DNA of 64,000 bases from Marivirga harenae (GCF_030534335.1 NZ_CP130565.1:1695501-1759500); one strand, 5' to 3'. Positions 18,515 through 28,066 are shown, counted from the first letter of the stretch. The notes: a model not told the origin generated them from the sequence alone. Made by a program: numbers and translations.

Positions 18515-19852
18515 CTAACCTTCCAGTTTTTGGACAATACTCTCTAAATCAATGCTTTCCCAATCTTCTAAAATGTCAGGACGCTGCATCACCTCATCCA
18601 TAATTGTTTGTTGCTTTTTCCCAATCTCATAAGCCTCGGAATACCTTAAATCACTAAATGTCACCATTGAATAGAGTGGAATCCACTTTTTTGGATATTG
18701 TTCATGCAGCTTAGCTTCAATTTTCTTTTGAATCAGAAATTTTTCATCCGCTACTAAATCCCTCATTTCAACAAAGTTGTGCAAGGCTAAATCTGCTATA
18801 GCATCTCCATCCTTTTTTCTCAATATCTGATAATCAATTAACGTCTTTTCCCAATCATCCTGATGATTATTCAACAATTGATTAAGTTCATAGCAATCTT
18901 CAAATCCGGCATTCATTCCTTGGCCATAAAATGGGACAATAGCATGAGCAGCATCACCGATTAAAACACAATTATCTTTAACCCAAGGCTCACATTTAAC
19001 AGTCACTAAAGATGAAGTAGGATTTTGAAAATACTCCTCTTGGATATTTTTTAAATGCGGCAAACTATCAGGAAATGTATTTCTGAAAAAATTTAACACT
19101 TGCTGAGGTGTTTGCAAACTTTCAAAAGAAGGTTGGCCCTCAAACGGAAAGAATAAAGTGCAAGTAAAGCTTTTGTCCAAATTAGGTAATGCAATCAACA
19201 TATATTGTCCCCTTGGCCAAATATGCAGTGCATTTGGCGCAATGGCGAAGTCACCATTTTCGGTTGCTGGGATCGTTAATTCTTTATAGCCGTGCGGAAT
19301 GTAATACTGCTCATAATTATACCGATCAGTTTTTACCATTGCCTGCCGCATCTTTGAGAAAGCCCCATCGGAACCGAATAACAAGTCAAATTGCATAGTT
19401 TTTTCGGTACCTGAAGTTTCAAAAGTAACGCTAGTCCCTTCTAAATCAACTGATTTACAGGCATGCTCAAATTTTATCTCTACGCCCTCAGCCTCTGCTT
19501 TACTCAGTAATATTTTATTCAAATTTCCCCTGGAAACCGAATTAATATATTGACCTTCTTTTCCATAAGGTTGAAAAGTGAGTTCCCCGTCTTGGCTATG
19601 CATCATTCTGCCCTCCATGGGCAGCATGATCTCTTCGACTTCTTTGATAACGCCAATATCCTCTAATGCTTTTATCCCTCTTCGACTTAGGGCCAAATTG
19701 ATAGATCGTCCTGAATCTGAAGAAGCTTTTCGCATATCGTCTCTTTTCTCATAAAGGCTCACTTTATAGCCTCTTTTTCTCAAGTAAATGCTTAAAAGTG
19801 CACCTACCAAACCTGCGCCAAGAATTCCGATATGTTTAATTTCTCTCTTCAA
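18515..19852 (-). CDS. kmo: Kynurenine 3-monooxygenase
   Basis: KMO is an FAD-dependent hydroxylase converting L-kynurenine to 3-hydroxykynurenine with NADPH and oxygen. The 445-residue protein has the Rossmann GILGAGLVGALLSIYLRKRG at the N-terminus and the second FAD motif VLIGDAAHAIVPFYGQGMN at about 290-310, both typical. It starts 7 bases after the kynU stop, so the two are probably co-transcribed. The C-terminus lacks the long membrane anchor of eukaryotic KMO. Confidence 0.95.
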   Translation of the reverse strand: MKREIKHIGILGAGLVGALLSIYLRKRGYKVSLYEKRDDMRKASSDSGRSINLALSRRGIKALEDIGVIKEVEEIMLPMEGRMMHSQDGELTFQPYGKEGQYINSVSRGNLNKILLSKAEAEGVEIKFEHACKSVDLEGTSVTFETSGTEKTMQFDLLFGSDGAFSKMRQAMVKTDRYNYEQYYIPHGYKELTIPATENGDFAIAPNALHIWPRGQYMLIALPNLDKSFTCTLFFPFEGQPSFESLQTPQQVLNFFRNTFPDSLPHLKNIQEEYFQNPTSSLVTVKCEPWVKDNCVLIGDAAHAIVPFYGQGMNAGFEDCYELNQLLNNHQDDWEKTLIDYQILRKKDGDAIADLALHNFVEMRDLVADEKFLIQKKIEAKLHEQYPKKWIPLYSMVTFSDLRYSEAYEIGKKQQTIMDEVMQRPDILEDWESIDLESIVQKLEG

Positions 19853-19859
19853 AATCAGT

Positions 19860-21170
19860 TTATTTTAGGACATTAACTGCTTCTCTCAACTTTTCGATAA
19901 ATTGATACTGCTCTTCAAAAGTATTATACAAAGGGACTGGAGCTAAACGTATTACGTCTGGTTCTCGCCAATCTCCTAAAACACCCCTTTTCATCAATTC
20001 ATCAAATAGTGGTTTTCCATACTTTAATAAATATAAGGATAATTGACATCCTCTGTTATCAGGATCTTTCGGTGTAAGGATTTCAAAAATCTTTTCTTCC
20101 TTATTGAATTCATTGATTAAAAATTCTAGATAGCCAGTAAGTAAAATACTTTTCTTTCGCAGGGCTTTCATGCCGACTTCCTTAAATATTTCTAATGATG
20201 CATAGTGAGCAGCATGGCCGAGTACATTGGTATTGCTTAATTGCCAACCGTCAGCTCCTTCCATAGGGATAAATCCTTTTTTCATCTTAAAACGCTCCTT
20301 TTCATCATGTCCCCACCAACCTGCGAAACGCGGTAATTCCTTATCATTTGCAAATCGCTCATGAACATAGATTCCAGAGACATTTCCCGGACCTGAGTTT
20401 AAGTATTTATATGTACACCAAGTTGCAAAATCCACATCCCAATCATGCAGCTTCAATTCTATATTTCCAGCGGCATGCGCTAAGTCAAAACCTGCATAGG
20501 CTCCTACCTTATGAGCTGCATTAGTTATTTTTTTTAGGTCAAAAAATTGACCAGTATAGTACTGTAAACCACCCATCATTACTAGAGATAGTTCGTTTTG
20601 GTGCTCCTCAATTGTTGAAATTATATCTTCAGTCCTTAAAGTATCCTCTCCCTCTCTAGGGGCAATTTCAACTAAGGCTTCCTTCGGATCAAACAATTTT
20701 GTTCCTCCATGATAGGCATGAAAGTTTAGTTGAGATTCAAATACGTATTGATCGGAAGGAAATGCACCTTTTTCTACAATAATCTTATACTTTTGGGCAT
20801 TTGGGCGATAAAATGAAACCAATAGTAGATGAAGGTTCACCGTTAAATTATTCATCGGAACCACTTCAATTGGTTTGGCTCCAACAATTTCGGCTATAGC
20901 TTCTTTTCCGTATTCATGATATTTATACCAAATATTTTCTTTTTTCTTATTGAAATGACCTTCAACTCCAAAAAGCTCCCAATCTTTCATTTCTTTTTCT
21001 AGAAATGATCGGGTCCTTTTGGGTTGTAACCCCAATGAATTACCAGTATAGTAAATCACTTGCTGACCATCAATGATTGGTATATGGAATTCATTTCTAT
21101 ATTTTTTCAACGGATCCGCTTGATCCATTTTTTTTGCATATTCAAGAGTATTCTGGTAATTTTCAGTCAT
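19860..21170 (-). CDS. kynU: Kynureninase
   Basis: Kynureninase is a PLP enzyme that cleaves 3-hydroxykynurenine to 3-hydroxyanthranilate plus alanine. The 436-residue protein has the PLP lysine at K255 in TWCTYKYLNSGPG and the cofactor-binding Asp and His in FDLAHAAGN. Length is typical. It precedes kmo with a 7-base gap and follows ogt after 76 bases on the same strand. Confidence 0.96.
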   Translation of the reverse strand: MTENYQNTLEYAKKMDQADPLKKYRNEFHIPIIDGQQVIYYTGNSLGLQPKRTRSFLEKEMKDWELFGVEGHFNKKKENIWYKYHEYGKEAIAEIVGAKPIEVVPMNNLTVNLHLLLVSFYRPNAQKYKIIVEKGAFPSDQYVFESQLNFHAYHGGTKLFDPKEALVEIAPREGEDTLRTEDIISTIEEHQNELSLVMMGGLQYYTGQFFDLKKITNAAHKVGAYAGFDLAHAAGNIELKLHDWDVDFATWCTYKYLNSGPGNVSGIYVHERFANDKELPRFAGWWGHDEKERFKMKKGFIPMEGADGWQLSNTNVLGHAAHYASLEIFKEVGMKALRKKSILLTGYLEFLINEFNKEEKIFEILTPKDPDNRGCQLSLYLLKYGKPLFDELMKRGVLGDWREPDVIRLAPVPLYNTFEEQYQFIEKLREAVNVLK

Positions 21171-21246
21171 TCCGTATATTAATGTGTTATCGTTATTTAA
21201 TTATATGTTTAAAAAGTAAGGCGTTATGCCTCAATAAAACCTCATC

Positions 21247-21729
21247 TTAAAATAAGCCCAGCTGCCTGTTCGATTCAAGTTCGATTAAATACTTTTTGTT
21301 CGCTAATCCGCCAATATAACCTGTTAAATTGCCATGCACTCCCACCACCCTATGGCAAGGAATTACAATTGGAACAGGGTTTTTACCGACCGCATTAGCC
21401 ACAGCCCTAATTTTCTTAACATCTCCCATTTGGGCTGCTAATTTACCATAGCTAATCGTTTTTCCGTAAGGGATGTCAAGCAATTTTTGCCAGACTTCTT
21501 TTTGAAATTCTGTTCCTATTAAATTATAATCTATTTGAAATGTTTTCCGATGTCCCATGAAGTACTCCAAAAGTTGATTTTCTAAATTATTCACTACTTT
21601 CGGTTTTATTCCTTTCAAACTAAAATCAGGCTGATTAAATGAAATTTTGCCAATCTTATTTTTAGAGATACCTACGAGAAGCTTCCCGATTTTAGTGTCA
21701 ATGAAGAATTCTTGATCAATGCCCTGCAT
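21247..21729 (-). CDS. ogt: Methylated-DNA--protein-cysteine methyltransferase
   Basis: This suicide DNA repair protein removes O6-alkyl groups from guanine. The 160-residue protein has the active-site IPCHRVVG and the helix-turn-helix segment with KIRAVANAVGKNPVP. Its start overlaps the 3' end of the ACMSD gene by 14 bases, so the two are translationally coupled even though their functions look unrelated. No Ada regulatory domain is present. Confidence 0.95.
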   Translation of the reverse strand: MQGIDQEFFIDTKIGKLLVGISKNKIGKISFNQPDFSLKGIKPKVVNNLENQLLEYFMGHRKTFQIDYNLIGTEFQKEVWQKLLDIPYGKTISYGKLAAQMGDVKKIRAVANAVGKNPVPIVIPCHRVVGVHGNLTGYIGGLANKKYLIELESNRQLGLF

Positions 21730-22765
21730 ATGCTTCTTGATGTAACCCCAACCATTTCAACGCATTTTGCCCTAATAGCTTTGATTTTAATTCAGCATCA
21801 AAACCACTTTCTTCAATAATTTTTCCAGGCTCCAACTCGCCTAAGGGGAACGGGTAATCTGTTCCTAATGCAATAAAATCTTCTCCCATGGTTTTAATCA
21901 AATATTCTAAAGTGGAGGGGTCATGAACTAAAGAGTCGACATAGAACTTTTTTAGGTATTTAGTTGGATGATGCGGATTATCAATAGCGCATAAATCAGG
22001 ACGGACATCAAATCCGTGTCCTATTCTGCCAATTGTGGCAGGAAACGAACCACCTCCATGAGCAAAAGCTACTTTTAAATCGGGAAGTTTTTCAAAAACT
22101 CCCCCAAAAATCATCGAACATATCGCTCGAGATGTTTCAGCAGGCATACCCACTAACCATGGCAACCAATATTTGGGCATTTGGTCTTTTCCCATCATAT
22201 CCCATGGATGCACAAAAATTGATGCTCCTAAGTCCTGAGCAGCTTCAAATACTGCAAAAACTTCAGGTGCTTCTAAATTCCAATCGTTGATATGAGTTCC
22301 AATCTGCACTCCCGCTAAACCCAGTTCTTTTATGCATCTTTCTAATTCTTTAATCGCTAAATCAGGCGCTTGCATCGGCAGTGTGCCTAATCCTATAAAT
22401 CTGTCAGGATATCTGTCTACAATTTCGGCAATATGGTCATTCAGCATCATAGACAAATCAAGTGCATCGTCAGGCTTTGCCCAATAACTGAACATAACTG
22501 GAACCGTAGATAAAACTTGTACATCCACATGATGATGATCACATTCATGCATTCGGGTTTTAGGATCCCAGCAGTTGTCTTCTACCTCTCGAAAGAATTT
22601 ATCATCCATCATCATACGGGCACAACAAGGCTTATGATGCTCTAAACGAATAAAGCCACCATAGCCGTATCGTTCACGCAAATCAGGCCAATTTTTGGGC
22701 AAAATATGCGTATGAATATCTACCTTTAAAGGTCTTTTTGATACTATGTCAGCTACTTTTTCCAT
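21716..22765 (-). CDS. acmsD: 2-amino-3-carboxymuconate-6-semialdehyde decarboxylase (ACMSD)
   Basis: ACMSD is a zinc amidohydrolase-fold decarboxylase that turns the ring-opened product of 3-hydroxyanthranilate into 2-aminomuconate semialdehyde, steering the pathway away from quinolinate and NAD. The 349-residue protein has the metal-binding VDIHTH near the N-terminus, HPWDMMG and AHGGGSFPATIGR in the centre and LGTDYPFPLGE near the C-terminus. It sits between the dioxygenase gene and ogt, which it overlaps. Confidence 0.94.
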   Translation of the reverse strand: MEKVADIVSKRPLKVDIHTHILPKNWPDLRERYGYGGFIRLEHHKPCCARMMMDDKFFREVEDNCWDPKTRMHECDHHHVDVQVLSTVPVMFSYWAKPDDALDLSMMLNDHIAEIVDRYPDRFIGLGTLPMQAPDLAIKELERCIKELGLAGVQIGTHINDWNLEAPEVFAVFEAAQDLGASIFVHPWDMMGKDQMPKYWLPWLVGMPAETSRAICSMIFGGVFEKLPDLKVAFAHGGGSFPATIGRIGHGFDVRPDLCAIDNPHHPTKYLKKFYVDSLVHDPSTLEYLIKTMGEDFIALGTDYPFPLGELEPGKIIEESGFDAELKSKLLGQNALKWLGLHQEAYAGH

Positions 22766-22864
22766 CCTTGCAGAATCTGATATTAAAAAATATAAATATT
22801 AGTAATTTGGTACTCAATAAATATTAGATAAAATTAACTCAACTAATTGCCAAATAGGCTCTAT

Positions 22865-23395
22865 CTATACAAATCTTGGATCTGCTTCCATTACATGTCC
22901 GCAATTATCGCAAGTACGTTTTTCTTCTGATGTATAAAATTCTTTAAATCTGGGTTGAAAATCTTTTTCTATATCTATTAATGGAAAATAGGTTTCGTGA
23001 AGTTTATGGTTGCAATTATCGCAAAACCACAATAGACCATCTTTCATGTCAGTTCCTTTTCTGATTCTCTCCACTACTAGCCCAATGGATCCATCTCTCC
23101 GGATTGGGCTGTGTGGAGTTCTTGCTGGACATAGAAACATATCTCCTGGACCCAAATCCATGGTAACTGCCTGGCCATCTTCCTGGATTTTCACAGATAT
23201 CTCCCCTTCTAATTGGTAAAAAAGTTCTTCTGTTTCATTGTAATGGTAATCTTTACGTGCATTTGGACCGGCTACGATCATTACTATATAGTCTCCAGCC
23301 TCGGTATATAAATTTTTATTACCGACTGGTGGTTTAAGTAAATCTCTGTTTTCTTCCACCCATTTTGTCAAGTTAAAAGGTCTTTTTATCGCCAT
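22865..23395 (-). CDS. nbaC: 3-hydroxyanthranilate 3,4-dioxygenase
   Basis: This cupin dioxygenase opens the ring of 3-hydroxyanthranilate using Fe(II). The 176-residue length matches bacterial enzymes. The metal site is in ETEELFYQLEGE and RTPHSPIRR. The C-terminal part keeps the bacterial rubredoxin-like pairs CDNCNH and CDNCGH, which bind a second iron. It is the first gene of the minus-strand kynurenine run, divergent from the SDR-dehydrogenase pair. Confidence 0.95.
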   Translation of the reverse strand: MAIKRPFNLTKWVEENRDLLKPPVGNKNLYTEAGDYIVMIVAGPNARKDYHYNETEELFYQLEGEISVKIQEDGQAVTMDLGPGDMFLCPARTPHSPIRRDGSIGLVVERIRKGTDMKDGLLWFCDNCNHKLHETYFPLIDIEKDFQPRFKEFYTSEEKRTCDNCGHVMEADPRFV

Positions 23396-23421
23396 AATTA
23401 ATCAGTTTTGTATAGCTAAAA

Positions 23422-23435
23422 ACAGTTATATCTGT
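23422..23435. promoter_or_regulatory. Pseudo-palindrome in divergent kynurenine promoter region
   Basis: ACAGTTATATCTGT is symmetric except for one base pair (ACAG.TATA.CTGT) and lies in the 146-bp gap between the dioxygenase and SDR genes. Its position suits an operator controlling both directions. No regulator gene lies nearby, so this is only a candidate. Confidence 0.3.
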
Positions 23436-23541
23436 GAATTGATTTTGTTAATCTTCTAAATTTAGTGAAATTAAGACGGAGTTTAAAATGAGTCAGATAA
23501 TATTAACAGATGATGATATACATCTATAAAATTAATTAAAA

Positions 23542-24324
23542 ATGGATCTAAATTTATCAGGGAAGAGAGTCATAGTGGGTGGTAGTACGGCAGGAATTGG
23601 AAAAGCCATAGCACTTGAATTTGCAAAAGAGGGGGCTCATGTCACCCTAATTGCTAGAGATAAAGGGAAATTAGAAGCTACTCTCAATGAACTCTCCAAT
23701 ACGAATCAAACACATCATTTCTTAGTTGCAGATTACAGTCACCCAGAATCATTACGCGAAGTGGTTTTAGAATACTGCGCTAAAAACCAGGTTGATATAT
23801 TAATCAATAATACGGGTGGTCCAAGTCCAGGACAGGCCCATGAATCATTGGGAAAAGATTATATGAATGCTTTTCAGCAGCATTTGATTTGCAACCAGTA
23901 TTTATCACAAGCTGTTATTCCAAATATGAAAAATGCAGAATATGGAAGAATTATAAATATAATTTCCACATCTGTTCGTCAACCCATACCTAATTTAGGA
24001 GTATCTAATACGGTTAGAGGAGCTGTAGCAAGCTGGTCTAAAACCATTTCAAATGAATTAGGCCCTTTTGGAATTACAGTAAACAACGTACTTCCTGGGG
24101 CTACAATGACAGGAAGGTTGGAAGGAATCATCCAGAACAAAAGTAAATCAACTGGGAAGAGTTTGGATGAAGTAAGTAAAGATATGCAATTGAATATCCC
24201 AACCAGAAGATTTGCAGAGCCAGTGGAAGTTGCTAACGCAGTTTTATTTTTATCTTCAGAAAAGGCATCATATATAAATGGAGTGAATTTAGCTGTTGAT
24301 GGTGGACGATTAGACTGCATTTAA
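23542..24324 (+). CDS. SDR family oxidoreductase in kynurenine cluster
   Basis: The 260-residue protein is FabG-like with the NAD-binding VGGSTAGIGKAIALEFAKEG and the NNTGGPSPG segment. The usual catalytic YxxxK is not evident; its place is taken by SNTVRGAVASWSK, a variant seen in some SDRs of uncertain substrate. It ends 1 base before the dehydrogenase gene, so the two are co-transcribed. It may act on an aminomuconate-derived intermediate, but this is inference. Confidence 0.85.
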   Translation: MDLNLSGKRVIVGGSTAGIGKAIALEFAKEGAHVTLIARDKGKLEATLNELSNTNQTHHFLVADYSHPESLREVVLEYCAKNQVDILINNTGGPSPGQAHESLGKDYMNAFQQHLICNQYLSQAVIPNMKNAEYGRIINIISTSVRQPIPNLGVSNTVRGAVASWSKTISNELGPFGITVNNVLPGATMTGRLEGIIQNKSKSTGKSLDEVSKDMQLNIPTRRFAEPVEVANAVLFLSSEKASYINGVNLAVDGGRLDCI

Positions 24325-24325
24325 A

Positions 24326-25765
24326 ATGATAAAAATAGCTAATTATATTGATGGTGATTTAGTTCCTCCAAAATCATCCCTATATATGGATGATGTGAAC
24401 CCAGCTACTGCTGAAGTATTTGCTCAGATTCCGTTATCTAATCAGGATGATTTGAAAGCAGCCATCAATTCTGCAAATAAGGCTTTCCCGATGTGGAGCA
24501 AAATGTCTGTAGAAAAAAGAGCTAATTATTTGATGAAAATTTCATCTCTGATCAAAGAAAACCTAGATCAACTAGCCCAAGCGGAATCTCAGGATACAGG
24601 CAAGCCTTTACAATTAGCAAGAGTTGTAGATATTCCTAGAGCCAGTGCAAATATGGAGTTTTTTGCACATGCAATCACACAATTTAGCAGTGAATCACAT
24701 TCAGGTAAAAATTCTATAAATTATACGTTAAGAAGACCAGTGGGGCTAGTAGCATGTATTTCGCCATGGAATTTACCGCTTTACCTATTCACTTGGAAAA
24801 TTGCACCAGCACTTGCTGCCGGAAACTGTGTAATAGCTAAACCATCGGAAATCACACCATACACAGCATATCTTTTTAGTAGGCTTTGCATAGAAGCGGG
24901 ATTACCCAAAGGAGTTTTAAATATTCTACACGGGCAAGGTCCGGAAATTGGTAATACTATTGTAGAAAGTGAAAATATCAAGGCAGTTTCTTTTACTGGG
25001 GGTACTACAACTGGAAGGAGAATAGCAGAAATTTCAGCCCCATTGTTCAGGAAAGTATCACTAGAATTAGGCGGTAAAAATCCAGCCTTGGTGTTTGCTG
25101 ACTGTGATTTGGACAAAGCAGTAGAGGGTTTAGTTCGCGCTTCATTTACAAATCAAGGAGAAATCTGTTTGTGTGCTTCTAGGATTTATATAGAGAAGTC
25201 TATTTATGAGCAATTCAAAGGGAAGTTTATCGATAAGGTGAAGGCTTTGAAAGTAGGGGCTCCAGATGAGCAGTCTAGCAAAATGGGGGCGTTGGTTTCG
25301 GCTCAACATTTAGATAAAGTAAGGAGATATATTGCTATAGCAAAAGAAGAAGGTGGTAGACTATTATGTGGCGAAGAACCGATAGAGTTGGAAGAGAAGT
25401 ATAAACACGGATATTTTCTACGGCCTCATGTTTTTGAAAATTTGCCTAATACCTGCAGAACAAATCAAGAGGAAATATTTGGTCCTCTAGTTAGTCTAAA
25501 TGTGTTTCAAGGTGAAGAAGAAGCTCTTTTGTTAGCAAATGACAGTGAATATGGTTTGGCTTCAAGTATATGGACTAATGATTTATCAAAAGCTAATCGA
25601 ATAGCAGATCAAATTGAAACAGGGATTGTGTGGATTAATTGCTGGATGAACCGAGACTTAAGAACGCCATTTGGCGGTATGAAGAATAGCGGATTAGGAC
25701 GAGAAGGAGGATTGGAAGCTTTGAGATTTTTTACTGAGCCTAAAAATGTCTGTATTGAATTCTAA
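24326..25765 (+). CDS. 2-aminomuconate-6-semialdehyde dehydrogenase
   Basis: The 479-residue aldehyde dehydrogenase oxidises 2-aminomuconate semialdehyde to 2-aminomuconate with NAD. It has the cofactor segment VSFTGGTTTGR, the general base Glu in SLELGGKNPAL and the catalytic Cys in NQGEICLCASR, a form typical of AMSDH and hydroxymuconic semialdehyde dehydrogenases. Substrate choice rests on the flanking ACMSD and dioxygenase genes. It follows the SDR after 1 base and ends at a strong terminator. Confidence 0.92.
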   Translation: MIKIANYIDGDLVPPKSSLYMDDVNPATAEVFAQIPLSNQDDLKAAINSANKAFPMWSKMSVEKRANYLMKISSLIKENLDQLAQAESQDTGKPLQLARVVDIPRASANMEFFAHAITQFSSESHSGKNSINYTLRRPVGLVACISPWNLPLYLFTWKIAPALAAGNCVIAKPSEITPYTAYLFSRLCIEAGLPKGVLNILHGQGPEIGNTIVESENIKAVSFTGGTTTGRRIAEISAPLFRKVSLELGGKNPALVFADCDLDKAVEGLVRASFTNQGEICLCASRIYIEKSIYEQFKGKFIDKVKALKVGAPDEQSSKMGALVSAQHLDKVRRYIAIAKEEGGRLLCGEEPIELEEKYKHGYFLRPHVFENLPNTCRTNQEEIFGPLVSLNVFQGEEEALLLANDSEYGLASSIWTNDLSKANRIADQIETGIVWINCWMNRDLRTPFGGMKNSGLGREGGLEALRFFTEPKNVCIEF

Positions 25766-25778
25766 AGTGTAGAAATGC

Positions 25779-25813
25779 AAAAAGCCAATCAAAATTACTT
25801 GATTGGCTTTTTT
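25779..25813. terminator. Bidirectional terminator
   Basis: AAAAAGCCAATCAA (25779-25792) pairs with TTGATTGGCTTTTT (25799-25812). It has A- and T-runs on both sides and serves both converging genes. Confidence 0.85.
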
Positions 25814-25828
25814 ATAAAAATTTTTTTT

Positions 25829-26596
25829 TTACGCTGAAGCTGATGAACTGTCAGTAGGCGCTGCCTCTGGACTTGGTTCTTTTAGTTTAGCAATGTGGAA
25901 AGTCTTTCTAGCTTTATGTCCACAATATGAGCATTTGAAATATTTCATTAACTCTCCATCTTCAGTTACCGTTGGAGATTTAATAATTTCCTCTTTAACA
26001 ACTTTTAAAGTCTGGTAATTACACTCAGAGCATTGCAATGCATGCAAGTGACCAGAATACTTTTCAATTTTGGTATATCCCGTTTCTTCATCTACCCAAA
26101 CGTCATAATCTACAGAGAAAATATCTTCTTCTGCCTGCATACCTTCATCTAAGTAAACATCCTCTTCTTCTTCACTAAGAAGTTTCATAGGCTTGCCTGT
26201 TTTAGGTGAAACTCTAGGAGTATAACGTAATTTTTTTAATCTCTTCTCAATGTAAAAAGGATAGTAAAACCTTAGTACATTTTGAATGATTACTCCAATG
26301 ATAAGAGCCAACATAGCAGATACAAAAACTTTTACGGATAACCATAAAAATTCTGTCTCACCAAATAGGGAATTTACCCAAATAACAGCACCAATTAATA
26401 TAATTACAGCTGATCGCCATAGTACATCAATTTCGTTTTTGTTAATGTAATCATACTTTTGTTTAAATTCACTTAAAGTACCTAACCTCAAGTAATAAAG
26501 TAAAACAAGTAAGACGGCTACCCCAATGATGACCATACCAACATACGGTCCGTATTGGTTTATCATGTCAAAGATGCTTTGGTTATTCTCTGCCAT
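25829..26596 (-). CDS. Membrane protein with C-terminal zinc ribbon
   Basis: This 255-residue protein has three membrane helices at about 19-36, 61-79 and 87-109, an acidic linker, and a cytoplasmic-looking C-terminal domain with CSECNYQ and CSYCGHKARKTF that forms a four-cysteine zinc ribbon. The tail is Ser/Ala/Pro rich. I do not recognise a named function. It stands alone between the kynurenine terminator and an AT-rich 416-bp gap. Confidence 0.75.
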   Translation of the reverse strand: MAENNQSIFDMINQYGPYVGMVIIGVAVLLVLLYYLRLGTLSEFKQKYDYINKNEIDVLWRSAVIILIGAVIWVNSLFGETEFLWLSVKVFVSAMLALIIGVIIQNVLRFYYPFYIEKRLKKLRYTPRVSPKTGKPMKLLSEEEEDVYLDEGMQAEEDIFSVDYDVWVDEETGYTKIEKYSGHLHALQCSECNYQTLKVVKEEIIKSPTVTEDGELMKYFKCSYCGHKARKTFHIAKLKEPSPEAAPTDSSSASA

Positions 26597-27012
26597 AATT
26601 CAGTTTTTTAGTGATGGTAAATTTAGTTTTCAAATGCGAAATTTCAATATATCTTAAGTAAAAATACTATGAAACTTTAAGCAAGTTAAAATTAATTCCT
26701 TAAAATTCTATCAATAAAGTTATATAAATTAATTGAAATACCTAAAAAATATTTTTTTTATTCTGTGTAGTTAAGCTAATACTCAAACTGCATATATCTA
26801 ATATACTAATATATAACAAATTACGTTAAAAATACGTGCACATTAAAATTAATGGAAAATTAATTTTCGCTGGAGTAAATTAGCAAATTGATAAAAAATA
26901 TTTTGATTTATAACAACCTTATGGTCTTTAATTGGGTCTTTAAATTATTCGGCTAAATCTAACCGGATATAATTTTGTATTTATATTTTATAATTATTAA
27001 AAGAGTTAAACT
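26597..27012. other. AT-rich divergent intergenic region
   Basis: The 416-bp gap separates two divergent genes and is very rich in A and T. A candidate promoter box for the lipoprotein lies near its right end; no gene or repeat was recognised in the rest. Confidence 0.5.
26970..26977 (+). promoter_or_regulatory. Candidate -7 promoter box for lipoprotein gene
   Basis: TAATTTTG matches the Bacteroidota -7 consensus TAnnTTTG, 36 bases before the start codon at 27013. No clear -33 TTTG box is visible, so support is weak. Confidence 0.4.
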
Positions 27013-27996
27013 ATGATGAAATTTTTGAGAAATGGACTGTTATTTGCTTTAACAGGAGCTTTTGTTTTCACTGCTTGTGATCCGGCAGAAGATGAAACTC
27101 CGGTTGGCAGCGCGCCAAACGTAACGGTGTCAGTTGAAAATGAGCAGGATGTATATCTTCCTGGAGATGTAATTGACTTGGTGGTAGATTTTACAGCTGA
27201 TGATCCTGTAGTAGGTGCAACTATTAATACAGAAACAGAAGAGTTTACTATAACATTATCAGCGAATGGTATTTCTGACAATGTTATAGACTTGAATGCT
27301 TTTAACGTTGCAAGCGAAACAGAAGGTAGCTTTACAATCCCAGGATTTGAAATTCCCGAAGAGGCAGCTAATTTAACACTTAGTTTCACAGTAGAAATGG
27401 AAGATAGTGAAGAAAGATTAGGGGAAGGTACTTTAGACGTAGAAGTTGGAGAAAATGAAGAGCCATTGGTTAATTTTAGTGCCATTCTATTAGCAGCTCC
27501 ATTGCAGAATGCTGAAGGAACAACAGCTAGTAAAACGTCTCAAACTTTCTTCAGTACAAATACTGGTGAAACCTACTCAATGGCTCAAGTTAATGGTAGT
27601 TCGCAACCGCTTTCTGCCGATATAGACTTTGGCTATTTTTATGGTTCCGGTAACAATCAAACTGCAGCCACTATAGCCTCACCGGCAAATTATCCTTTTG
27701 AATATGGACAAAATGCTTGGGGAACTAGAAATAACACTTTGATTAGAGCAACATCTGTTACAGAATCTCAATTTAACGAAGCTAATTTGACTTTAATTAA
27801 TGAATCATTTGAGGATGGAACAGCTGGAAATACGGATGGTCGTATCATAAATCTTTCAGAAGGCGATGTACTGGCTTTTGAAACTGATGGGTCTAAATCC
27901 ACAGGTGCAAAACGTGGCTTATTGTTAATAGAATCAATAACTCCGGGTGATGGTGAAAACGGTCAAATCGAGTTTTCAATAGTAATGGAAGAGTAG
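27013..27996 (+). CDS. Putative secreted lipoprotein, unknown function
   Basis: The 327-residue protein begins MMKFLRNGLLFALTG and has a lipobox ending FVFTAC followed by DPAEDE, so it is exported and lipid-anchored, probably to the outer membrane. Residues about 35-150 look like an immunoglobulin-type beta domain (an acidic, Thr/Val-rich pattern). I do not recognise the C-terminal half. Its signal region resembles that of the lipoprotein at 47204. Confidence 0.75.
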   Translation: MMKFLRNGLLFALTGAFVFTACDPAEDETPVGSAPNVTVSVENEQDVYLPGDVIDLVVDFTADDPVVGATINTETEEFTITLSANGISDNVIDLNAFNVASETEGSFTIPGFEIPEEAANLTLSFTVEMEDSEERLGEGTLDVEVGENEEPLVNFSAILLAAPLQNAEGTTASKTSQTFFSTNTGETYSMAQVNGSSQPLSADIDFGYFYGSGNNQTAATIASPANYPFEYGQNAWGTRNNTLIRATSVTESQFNEANLTLINESFEDGTAGNTDGRIINLSEGDVLAFETDGSKSTGAKRGLLLIESITPGDGENGQIEFSIVMEE

Positions 27997-28011
27997 TTAA
28001 TATTCTTTCTT

Positions 28012-28053
28012 AAAAAAAATAGGCCTAGAAACAATTCTAGGCCTATTTTTTTT
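28012..28053. terminator. Bidirectional terminator
   Basis: AATAGGCCTAGAA pairs with TTCTAGGCCTATT around an ACAA loop (28018-28047), flanked by an A-run and a T-run. It serves the lipoprotein and convergent tpx. Confidence 0.85.
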
Positions 28054-28066
28054 ATTTCTTTTATCA

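Noticed and set aside
23488-23529. 13-residue ORF in the divergent kynurenine promoter gap
   Set aside because: It contains no tryptophan codons and no attenuator hairpin, so a leader-peptide role is not supported.
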